From Rhizobiaceae bacterium (GTDB lineage Bacteria; Pseudomonadota; Alphaproteobacteria; Rhizobiales; Rhizobiaceae), in contig JAKISV010000089.1 of NCBI GenBank assembly GCA_021648425.1, forward strand, positions 1 through 11,339: DNA of 11,339 nt, written 5' to 3'. The notes under the pieces are model-generated. The model was not told where the DNA came from and ran no database searches. It saw only the letters and a program-made list of their open reading frames with translations. The position numbers and the translations under genes are program-made. Of the stretch, positions 1-6,540 are shown piece after piece (the stretch's first letter is position 1; every line of letters starts with the position of its first letter).

Positions 1-827
1 GTCACGGGAGTCATTGCACCTGCAAGTGTAAACGGCGGCACACAAATCGCCTGCCCGCGCTTTGACATTCCAATCAGCCCGTCAAGCATCGCCCCGTCAA
101 ATTTCAGTGGCGAATTGGTGTTGATCACACTGAATATTGAAGCTTCCTCATCCAACTGCTCTTCACTGATACCGCGACCAATGCGTATCATTTCGATGGC
201 GTCAGATATCCAGCTGCCCCAGATGCAATAACCTGACAGCGCTTTGTCCGTCAGTGTCAGCATATCACGGGTATTATATAGATGGCGTGTGGAAACATGG
301 CGATCGAGTGGTTCTACCGGGTAGCCACCAATCAGATGAATGATGTTAAAATACTGCGAAAGCCGCAACAGATTTTGAAAATCCACCGTTGTACCCGGCC
401 GCCGGCCGTTGTCCATGTCAGAAACATTGGGAGGACTGGACACACAGCCATTAGCAATAAAGTTACCGCCGATTTCCAGCGTTTTTAAGGGATTACGCGC
501 ATGCAGTTTGAAAGTTTCGGGCGCAGTTTTGATGAGTTCCGTCACCAGTTCAGGGTCAAAACGCACCATATGCGTATCTTCATTCACATCCGCGCCAATT
601 TTTTTAAGCCGCACCCGCGCATCCGCAGACATGAATTCCATGCCAATTTCTTTAAGAATATCCAGTGAAGCCAGATGGATAGCTTCCAACTGGTCTTCGT
701 TTACAAGTTCCAGCGGTGGAAATTGCACTTGCGGCTGCTTCCAGGGCAATTGCTCAATTTTAGGCTTGGCATCACCGCCACCGCGCCTGCCGCGTCTTTT
801 TCTAGGTTCTGCTGCAGTAATAGTCAT
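1..827 (-). CDS. MttB-family (trimethylamine/betaine-type) methyltransferase, C-terminus beyond window
   Basis: The open frame begins with ATG at 825-827 and runs off the left edge; 275 residues are visible. After a short basic, glycine-rich leader, the protein reads as the N-terminal half of the MttB superfamily TIM barrel (COG5598), with the blocks LASLDILKEIGMEF, GGNFIANGCVSSPPNVSDMD, LIGGYPVEPLD and INTNSPLKFD. Family members move a methyl group from a methylamine or betaine to a corrinoid protein. Most bacterial members lack pyrrolysine and act on quaternary amines such as glycine betaine. The pyrrolysine position of true MttB (around residue 330) lies outside the window, so substrate class cannot be judged. 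The start is 4 bases after the stop of the upstream dehydrogenase, whose last codons supply a GAGAGGG ribosome site, so the two are almost certainly cotranscribed and translationally coupled. Family confident; substrate unknown. Confidence 0.88.
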   Translation of the reverse strand, partial: MTITAAEPRKRRGRRGGGDAKPKIEQLPWKQPQVQFPPLELVNEDQLEAIHLASLDILKEIGMEFMSADARVRLKKIGADVNEDTHMVRFDPELVTELIKTAPETFKLHARNPLKTLEIGGNFIANGCVSSPPNVSDMDNGRRPGTTVDFQNLLRLSQYFNIIHLIGGYPVEPLDRHVSTRHLYNTRDMLTLTDKALSGYCIWGSWISDAIEMIRIGRGISEEQLDEEASIFSVINTNSPLKFDGAMLDGLIGMSKRGQAICVPPFTLAGAMTPV

Positions 828-831
828 CAGC

Positions 832-3255
832 CTACCCTCTCATCCGCGATCCATCCGGATCGAAAAGCGGTTGCAATTGTAGTGCAGCCTTGCGCCGTTC
901 ACCGATTATCTCAATTTCCCAGCCATCACTCTCATCGGCAATTTCTGCGGGAACATATCCCAGTGCCACAGACACTTGTGAGGCATGAGCATAACCACCT
1001 GAAGTTACCCAGCCTTTCACTTCTCCGTTGAAATATATCGGTTCATCGGCCACGGGATCAGCGTTTTCAACATCCACTACAAATGTTCTAAGCCGCATCC
1101 CTTTGTTTTGCTTAGCTTCCACCAGCGCTTTTTTGCCAATGAAATCAGTTGCCTTTTTCAAACTGACAAACCGCTCCAGCCCACACTCAACCGGCGTATA
1201 AATTGGTCGATATTCGCTACCCCAACTGCCATAGCTTTTTTCCAGACGAAGCGCATTAAGTGCGCGTGATCCAAACAGCCTGATATTGTATTCTTCACCC
1301 GCTTCCATCAACTGATCATAGATATGATTCAGATATTCGGGCTTGCACCAGATTTCATATCCAATATCCCCGGTAAAACTCACCCGCCCCACAAGTGCAG
1401 GCACCAGGCCGATATTCATTTTCCTGATTGCCATGAACTTGAAATTCTCATGACTGACATCACTGCCCGTTACTGCGGCTAAAACCTTGCGCGAATTAGG
1501 TCCGGCAATTGAAACACCGCACATTGCCAGCCCATGGGCGGTAATATCGACATCGTCGCCATCGCCCAGGTGCTGTTCAAACCAGCGCATGTGATAATCT
1601 TCGGCCAAACCGGAACCGGCGATGAAATATTCATCCGGGCCAACATTTGCCAGAGTGAAATCTCCAATTACCCGACCGTCATCCTTCAGCAGTGGCGCCA
1701 GCACCTTTCGCCCTTCATTTGGAATGCGGCAGGCCAGTATTTTATCAAGCCAGTCTTTTGCCCCTTTGCCTGAAACTGTGTAATTGGCAAAGCCGGAAAT
1801 TTCAAACAACCCGACACTCTCACGCACCGCTTTTGCTTCCGCGCCCACATGCTCAAAGTCGGTAGAACGATACCAGGAAAATTCATCCTTTACGCCTTCA
1901 GGCGCAAACCACAACGCGCTTTCAAGACCCCACGCATCACCAAACTGCGCACCGGCATCTTTCAATCTGCCATAAACCGGTGTTGTCTTGAGCGGTCGCG
2001 CACCGGGCAGCGTTTCGTTGGGAAAACGAATGGAAAATCGGCGTTTATAGTTTTCCTGAACTTTCACATTTGTATATTTTGGAGTGGCCCAGTCTCCATA
2101 ACGCGCCACATCCATTGCCCAGATATCCATGCCCGCATCGCCTTCAACGATCCAGTTAGCCAGAGCCAGGCCAACGCCACCACCCTGCGAAAATCCGGCC
2201 ATAACCGCACAGGCACACCAGTAATTCTGCAAACCCCGCACTGGCCCAACCAGCGGGTTTCCATCGGGTGCAAATGTGAACGGTCCATTGATAATCTGTT
2301 TTATACCGGCATTTTGAAAAGCCGGGAAATGCTCAAAACCCACTTCCAGCGATGGCGCAATGCGGTCAATATCAGGCTCCAGCAATTCATGGCCAAAATC
2401 CCAGGGTGTATTATGTGGAGACCAGGGCTTGCAGGCCTGCTCATAAGTTCCCATCAACATGCCGCCGCGTTCCTGACGCAGATAAAGTTCGCCGTCAAAA
2501 TCCACCGCATGAATGATTTCTTTGCCGGTCTTTTCATTCCACTGCGCCACCTCCGGCATATCTTCGGTAATCAGATACATATGTTCCATCGCCAGCAATG
2601 GCAGTTCAAGCCCTACCATCCGCCCCACTTCGCGCGCCCAAAGCCCACCGGCATTGACCACGTGTTCTGCAAGAATTTCGCCTTTGTTGGTAATCACCCG
2701 CCAGGTACCCTCGCGCGTTTGCTGCAAGTCTTCAACCTTGGTAAATCGCTCAACGCTTGCGCCCAGTTTACGCGCAGACTTTGCAAACGCATGGGTGACA
2801 CCCGATGGATCAAGATGACCATCAACATAGGTGCGCATGGCACCGCAAAATTTGCTCGGATCAATCAACGGCATCAGCTCTTTGGCTTCCTCCGCAGAGA
2901 TAATATCGGCTTTAATACCCAGATAAGCACCCTTCGACGCCAGGCTTTTCAACCAGTCCAGCCGCGCCTCACTCGCCGCCAGCATTACCCCACCGGTAAT
3001 ATGCACACCGGCATCCTGCCCGGACAATTCCGCAATTTCCTTATAAAGATTAATCGTATATTGCTGAAGTTTGGCGACATTCGGATCGCCGTTTATCGTA
3101 TGCATGCCCCCCGCCGCATGCCAGGTGGAACCCGATGTAAGTTCATCACGCTCCAGTAAAACAACGTCTTTCCAGCCCAATTTGGCCAAATGATACAATA
3201 CCGAGCAACCAACAACACCGCCGCCAATCACCACAACTCTTGCCTGGGAATTCAT
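832..3255 (-). CDS. FAD-dependent amine dehydrogenase with GcvT domain (dimethylglycine/sarcosine dehydrogenase-like)
   Basis: 807 residues. The N-terminus is a DAO-type FAD fold: the dinucleotide motif VVVIGGGVVGCSVLYHLAKLG is at residues 7-27, and SGSTWHAAGG follows, where H46 matches the histidine that binds FAD covalently in dimethylglycine and sarcosine dehydrogenases. Residues from about 430 onward form the linker (FAO_M) and GcvT/GcvT-C aminomethyltransferase domains (YGRLKDAGAQFGDAWG, GLFEISGFANYTVSG, FTGDIGYEIW, ALRLEKSYGSWGSE). Such enzymes oxidatively N-demethylate an amine and pass the one-carbon unit to tetrahydrofolate. The frame is open 22 codons further upstream, but ATG at 3253-3255 is preferred: it has GGAG seven bases before it and puts the FAD motif at the usual distance from the N-terminus. 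It leads an operon with the MttB-family gene and is divergent from a GlxA regulator. Exact substrate (dimethylglycine, sarcosine or another N-methyl amine) cannot be set from sequence. Confidence 0.92.
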   Translation of the reverse strand: MNSQARVVVIGGGVVGCSVLYHLAKLGWKDVVLLERDELTSGSTWHAAGGMHTINGDPNVAKLQQYTINLYKEIAELSGQDAGVHITGGVMLAASEARLDWLKSLASKGAYLGIKADIISAEEAKELMPLIDPSKFCGAMRTYVDGHLDPSGVTHAFAKSARKLGASVERFTKVEDLQQTREGTWRVITNKGEILAEHVVNAGGLWAREVGRMVGLELPLLAMEHMYLITEDMPEVAQWNEKTGKEIIHAVDFDGELYLRQERGGMLMGTYEQACKPWSPHNTPWDFGHELLEPDIDRIAPSLEVGFEHFPAFQNAGIKQIINGPFTFAPDGNPLVGPVRGLQNYWCACAVMAGFSQGGGVGLALANWIVEGDAGMDIWAMDVARYGDWATPKYTNVKVQENYKRRFSIRFPNETLPGARPLKTTPVYGRLKDAGAQFGDAWGLESALWFAPEGVKDEFSWYRSTDFEHVGAEAKAVRESVGLFEISGFANYTVSGKGAKDWLDKILACRIPNEGRKVLAPLLKDDGRVIGDFTLANVGPDEYFIAGSGLAEDYHMRWFEQHLGDGDDVDITAHGLAMCGVSIAGPNSRKVLAAVTGSDVSHENFKFMAIRKMNIGLVPALVGRVSFTGDIGYEIWCKPEYLNHIYDQLMEAGEEYNIRLFGSRALNALRLEKSYGSWGSEYRPIYTPVECGLERFVSLKKATDFIGKKALVEAKQNKGMRLRTFVVDVENADPVADEPIYFNGEVKGWVTSGGYAHASQVSVALGYVPAEIADESDGWEIEIIGERRKAALQLQPLFDPDGSRMRG

Positions 3256-3363
3256 TAACAATCTCCGAGATTTGACTAATAATGGGCGAACTGCGAAATT
3301 CCATTTGATTTTCCGCGACACTTATTTGCATATGAATTTGGGGAACAGACCCAAGCACTGCTT
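3256..3363. promoter_or_regulatory. Divergent intergenic region between the amine dehydrogenase operon and glxA-type regulator
   Basis: This 108-base AT-rich gap must carry the promoters of both divergent units and is the natural place for autoregulation and operon control by the adjacent AraC-type regulator. On the plus strand TTGACT at 3272-3277 resembles a -35 box, but no good -10 box lies at the right distance. An imperfect inverted pair, GCGAAA and TTTCCGC, flanks the centre (about 3293-3316) and could be part of an operator. The assignment rests on layout rather than on strong motifs. Confidence 0.4.
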
Positions 3364-4374
3364 ATGTCAAACAAAACAACCGAGATGCCACCAATTATTA
3401 TGGATAAAAACCCGCCAATACAAACACTTGAAGTAGGTTTTTATCTGGTGCCGGGTTTTGCCATGATGGGTTTCAGCGCTGCCGTAGAACCCCTGCGCTC
3501 TGCCAACAGGTTATCTGGCAAAAAGCTGTACAACTGGTCATTGCTTACAAAAGACGGAAACAATATTGAGGCCAGTATCGGCATGTCGATTACGCCCGAT
3601 TATTCCATTGAAAACGCCAACCGGAAATTTGACCTGATCATCATCTGCGCCGGCATCAATAATCCGAATGAAAACAAGTCAAAAACGGTCCTGGACTGGA
3701 TTAGAAAACTGGCGCGAAGCGGCTGTACTCTTGGGGCTATCAGCACTGGCGCCGAGATTCTGGCAACTGCAGGTGTACTGGATGGTTATCGATGTACCAT
3801 CCACTGGGAAAACGATGAAAGTTTCCGCGAAAACCACCCCGATGCAATCCTTACCGGTGGAATTTACGAACTGGACCGCAACCGCATAACTGCCGCTGGT
3901 GGCATTTCATCGCTGGACATGATGTTGAGCTGGATATCACGAACCAACGGTGAGTTTTTTGCCTCCGCCATCGCCGAGCAGTTTATCCATGATCACCTCA
4001 GATTGCCTTCCCAAAACCAGCGCAATGTAGAAATCCAACTGGTGCAGCGCCGTTCTCCCAGACTGGCAAAAGCCATGCAGATCATGATGGCAAATACCGA
4101 GGAGATTTTGTCTTCAAAAGAAATATCCGCCCTGGTGGGTATATCCACCAGGCAGCTGGAAAGACTGTTTTCCAAATACCGGCAAAAGTCCTTGCACCAG
4201 TATTATCTGGAAGCCCGGCTTGAAAAAGCGAAACACCTGATTTTGCACACCGCCATGTCCCTGCTTCAGGTTTCAATTGCCACAGGTTTTTCCTCCCAGT
4301 CACATTTCACCCGTTGTTATAAAAACCTGTACAATAAAACACCCTCAAGCGAGCGAAGTTCACACTTCGGCTGA
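3364..4374 (+). CDS. GlxA-family transcriptional regulator (DJ-1/PfpI-like domain plus AraC HTH)
   Basis: 336 residues, normal for the family. Residues about 22-195 form a DJ-1/PfpI (class I amidotransferase-like) sensor domain with VGFYLVPGFAMMGFSAAVEPLRSAN, then AISTGAEILATAGVLDGYRCTIHWEN. The elbow residue that is often Cys in enzymatic members is Ser127 here, so catalysis is unlikely and ligand sensing is expected. Residues about 230-330 hold the two AraC helix-turn-helix motifs (SSKEISALVGISTRQLERLF and SLLQVSIATGFSSQSHFTRCYK). GbdR and CdhR, which control betaine and carnitine catabolism, have this architecture. With a betaine/methylamine-type operon read divergently, an activator of that operon is the natural inference. 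The start has no strong ribosome site; Met13 (3400) is an alternative. Family sure; ligand unknown. Confidence 0.9.
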   Translation: MSNKTTEMPPIIMDKNPPIQTLEVGFYLVPGFAMMGFSAAVEPLRSANRLSGKKLYNWSLLTKDGNNIEASIGMSITPDYSIENANRKFDLIIICAGINNPNENKSKTVLDWIRKLARSGCTLGAISTGAEILATAGVLDGYRCTIHWENDESFRENHPDAILTGGIYELDRNRITAAGGISSLDMMLSWISRTNGEFFASAIAEQFIHDHLRLPSQNQRNVEIQLVQRRSPRLAKAMQIMMANTEEILSSKEISALVGISTRQLERLFSKYRQKSLHQYYLEARLEKAKHLILHTAMSLLQVSIATGFSSQSHFTRCYKNLYNKTPSSERSSHFG

Positions 4375-4402
4375 TTGCGACATCATAATTTCACGATGAG
4401 TT

Positions 4403-5020
4403 TTATTCAACCAGCCGCAACTCACTTTGCGCGCGGTCATTGGGACCAAGATCCCTGTCACGCCAATGCTTTCTGCACACAGAAATATATTTGTCATTGC
4501 CACCAATATCGACCTGATCACCATCCAGCACCGGCGCGCCGTCTTTATCCAGGCGCAACACCATAATGGCTTTTGACCCGCACCAGCAAATCGTGCGTAT
4601 TTCACGTATTTCATCGGCAATTGCCAGAAGGGCTGAACTGCCGGGAAATAGTTTAGCTTGAAAATCCGTGCGCAATCCATAACACATCACCGGTATGCGC
4701 AACTCATCGACAACACGTGACAATTGCCAAACCTGTAATTCGCTGAGAAACTGAGCCTCATCAATTAACACGCAGGCAATTTTCTTTTCGTGATTGCGTT
4801 TTTCGATAAACTCCAGCAATTCAAGACCCGGCGCAAACAAATCCGCATCCTGCTTTAAGCCGATGCGCGACGCGACTTCTCCAATCGCCGTTCTGTCATC
4901 AAAAGCAGACGTCAATATCAGCGTATGCATCCCGCGTTCGCGATAATTGTGCGACGCCTGCAGCAAAGCGGTCGATTTACCGGCATTCATTGCAGAAAAA
5001 TTGAAGTAAAGTTTTGCCAA
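4403..5020 (-). CDS. tdk: Thymidine kinase, type II (TK1 family)
   Basis: 205 residues, the same length as E. coli Tdk. It phosphorylates thymidine with ATP in the salvage pathway, in the cytoplasm. The P-loop SAMNAGKS is at residues 9-16, the catalytic/Mg site IDEAQF at 86-91 (E88 the likely base), and the lasso region YGLRTDFQAKLFPGS at 114-128. The structural zinc ligands C145, C147, C182 and H185 fall at the E. coli positions. The start is TTG at 5018-5020: an in-frame TGA lies just upstream, no ATG or GTG intervenes, the P-loop leaves no room for a later start, and AGGA stands about seven bases before it. The gene is convergent with the glxA-type regulator and divergent from the cytochrome c gene. 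I see no clear terminator in the 28 bases after its stop. Confidence 0.95.
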   Translation of the reverse strand: MAKLYFNFSAMNAGKSTALLQASHNYRERGMHTLILTSAFDDRTAIGEVASRIGLKQDADLFAPGLELLEFIEKRNHEKKIACVLIDEAQFLSELQVWQLSRVVDELRIPVMCYGLRTDFQAKLFPGSSALLAIADEIREIRTICWCGSKAIMVLRLDKDGAPVLDGDQVDIGGNDKYISVCRKHWRDRDLGPNDRAQSELRLVE

Positions 5021-5302
5021 AGTAAATCCTGATGGTGATATTCACCGATCCATTATTTCAGAACATAGGGCCAAAGGCCAAGAACTACTGAACCTGTTCC
5101 ACAGGCAAAATTCACAGGAGGATAGTTTTCAAAAATAATTTTGCAGAAAAATTTGCTATTCAGCGGCTTTTCAATCAAAACGTTTGCGAAATGGCAAAGA
5201 TTTGATCAGGGCAATCCAATTTCGGTTGAACCATATCTGGAATAGGCTAAATTGCACTCAACCCCCGTCAAATTATTGCAGTATAATCTCAGGAGTAAAA
5301 TA
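5021..5302. other. Divergent intergenic region, tdk / cytochrome c
   Basis: 282 bases with no credible coding frame. It should contain both divergent promoters. For the cytochrome gene a weak sigma70-like pair, TTGAAC (5226-5231) and TAAATT (5248-5253) with a 16-base spacer, is the best placed candidate. A small perfect palindrome, GGTGA-TAT-TCACC (5034-5046), lies 14-26 bases before the tdk start and could be an operator or a 5'UTR hairpin. The cytochrome ribosome site AGGAG is at 5291-5295. No RNA gene was recognised. Confidence 0.4.
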
Positions 5303-5752
5303 ATGAAAATTGCCACATTAGTGACAGCCGCCTTTTTGTTGACAACCACCAGTGCTTTCGCCGGTAGCGATGGCGATGTCGACAAAGGAAAAAAGGTATT
5401 CAAAAAATGCAGCGCCTGCCACATGGTTGGCGAAAAAGCCAAGAGAAAAGTCGGCCCCGTGCTCAACAACATATTTGGCGCTACAGCCGGCACCAATGAG
5501 GAGTTTGGCAAAAAATACTCCAAGGCTATGATAAAGGCCGGTGAAGATGGCTTGATTTGGGACAAAGCAACACTTGCGGAGTTTCTGACCAAACCAAAGG
5601 CCATGATCAAGAAAACCAAAATGTCCATGAAAGGCCTGAAGGAAAAAGATATGCCCAATATACTGGCCTATCTCCTGACATTCAGCCCTGACTACAAACC
5701 AGCCGATGCTGAAATGAAAGAAGAAGAAAAAGAAGCCAAAACAGACGGCTGA
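5303..5752 (+). CDS. Periplasmic class I cytochrome c
   Basis: 149 residues. A Sec signal peptide covers residues 1-20 (hydrophobic core LVTAAFLLTTT, likely cut after AFA). A single heme site, CSACH, is at residues 36-40. TKMSM at 105-109 supplies the probable axial Met107, and the conserved helix ending in NILAYLLTFSP follows. This is a small soluble mono-heme cytochrome c (cytochrome c2/c550 type) that would shuttle electrons in the periplasm. The C-terminus is a 20-residue Lys/Glu-rich tail, unusual beside the compact family core. The start is ATG at 5303 with AGGAG eight bases upstream; the longer frame from 5252 would bury the signal peptide. It could serve as electron acceptor for Sox or the amine dehydrogenase, but this is only proximity. 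A strong terminator follows. Confidence 0.9.
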   Translation: MKIATLVTAAFLLTTTSAFAGSDGDVDKGKKVFKKCSACHMVGEKAKRKVGPVLNNIFGATAGTNEEFGKKYSKAMIKAGEDGLIWDKATLAEFLTKPKAMIKKTKMSMKGLKEKDMPNILAYLLTFSPDYKPADAEMKEEEKEAKTDG

Positions 5753-5772
5753 CAACTACACTTTCACGATTA

Positions 5773-6540
5773 TTACGAGCCACCCTCAGGTGGCTCGTTT
5801 TCTTTTTGGATGCCTTTAAACCCTTTGGCCAACAAATATAGTTCTACCGAACCAGTGCGTGATGCAGGTGGTTTCACATGATGAACTGAAGTGAAGTTTT
5901 GCTTTAGCTGTTTGAGCAAACCCGCCTCTGTGCCACCCTGAAATGTCTTTGATAAAAAATGCCCTCCAGGCCTCAGAACCTTGATTGCAAAATCCAGCGC
6001 AACCTCAACCAGAACCATTGTGCGGATATGATCGGTTTTTTTATGCCCGGTAGTGGGTGCTGCCATATCTGACATAACCACATCAGGTTTGTACCCGCCC
6101 AAAGCATCCATCAACATTCCCGGCGCATCGTCATCCAGAAAATCTTTCTTGAGAATTGTCGCACCGGCCACCGAATCCATATCAAGATAATCGATACCCA
6201 CCACTTTGATCGCTTCAAGATTGGAGCCCGATTTTTGAACTGAAACCTGGCACCAGCCTCCAGGCGCTGCACCCAGATCAATGATGCGATTACCAGGTTT
6301 GATGATTGAATATCGTTCGTCGATTTCAAGCAGTTTATAGGCAGCACGTGATGCATAACCTTCCGCTTTTGCCCGTTGCACATAAGGGTCATTCAACTGC
6401 CGTTCCAGCCACAGCGTTGAAGATATTTTTCGACCACGCGCTGTTTTTACTTTTGTATGCAGATTGCGAATATTTGATTTTTTCGGCGAGCGCCCGGCCC
6501 CTTTTCCGGTATTCCCCTTGCCACTGCTTTTGTCAGCCAT
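5773..6540 (-). CDS. rlmE: 23S rRNA (uridine-2552 2'-O) methyltransferase RlmE/FtsJ
   Basis: 255 residues. It methylates the ribose of U2552 in the 23S rRNA A loop with S-adenosylmethionine, late in 50S assembly. The SAM motif DLGAAPGGW is at 88-96. The catalytic K-D-K-E tetrad is complete: K69 (RAAYKLLEI), D158 (VVMSDMAAP), K198 (FLSKTF) and E233 (TGSVELYLLAKGF), spaced like the E. coli tetrad apart from three extra residues between the first two. The N-terminal 35-40 residues are a basic Gly/Lys/Ser-rich extension relative to E. coli, common in alphaproteobacteria. Its start ATG (6538-6540) overlaps the end of the ppx gene by 8 bases, with AGGG nine bases upstream, so translation is probably coupled. 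ATG at 6546 is an alternative but too close to that ribosome site. Its 3' end doubles as the terminator of the convergent cytochrome gene. Confidence 0.95.
   Translation of the reverse strand: MADKSSGKGNTGKGAGRSPKKSNIRNLHTKVKTARGRKISSTLWLERQLNDPYVQRAKAEGYASRAAYKLLEIDERYSIIKPGNRIIDLGAAPGGWCQVSVQKSGSNLEAIKVVGIDYLDMDSVAGATILKKDFLDDDAPGMLMDALGGYKPDVVMSDMAAPTTGHKKTDHIRTMVLVEVALDFAIKVLRPGGHFLSKTFQGGTEAGLLKQLKQNFTSVHHVKPPASRTGSVELYLLAKGFKGIQKENEPPEGGS
5776..5807 (+). terminator. Intrinsic terminator of the cytochrome c gene
   Basis: A perfect 9-bp stem (CGAGCCACC at 5776-5784, GGTGGCTCG at 5789-5797) with a CTCA loop is followed by TTTTCTTTTT. It starts 24 bases after the cytochrome stop codon. The hairpin lies inside the last codons of the convergent rlmE. 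No T-run follows it on the minus strand, so it works only for plus-strand transcripts. Confidence 0.88.

Noticed and set aside
1849..3159. 436-codon open frame antisense to the amine dehydrogenase
   Set aside because: No family resemblance, no ribosome site, and the opposite strand is a full-length, motif-complete enzyme. It is a shadow frame.
4375..4402. Possible bidirectional terminator between the glxA-type gene and tdk
   Set aside because: Only a 4-bp CATC/GATG pairing without a T-run is visible, too weak to call.
5116..5121. AGGAGG ribosome-site-like sequence in the tdk/cytochrome gap
   Set aside because: No ATG, GTG or TTG lies at a useful distance downstream, so it does not support a small gene.
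5282..5287. Perfect TATAAT just upstream of the cytochrome c gene
   Set aside because: A start from this box would fall on the ribosome site at 5291-5295, and no -35 box lies 16-18 bases upstream. A promoter further up is more likely.
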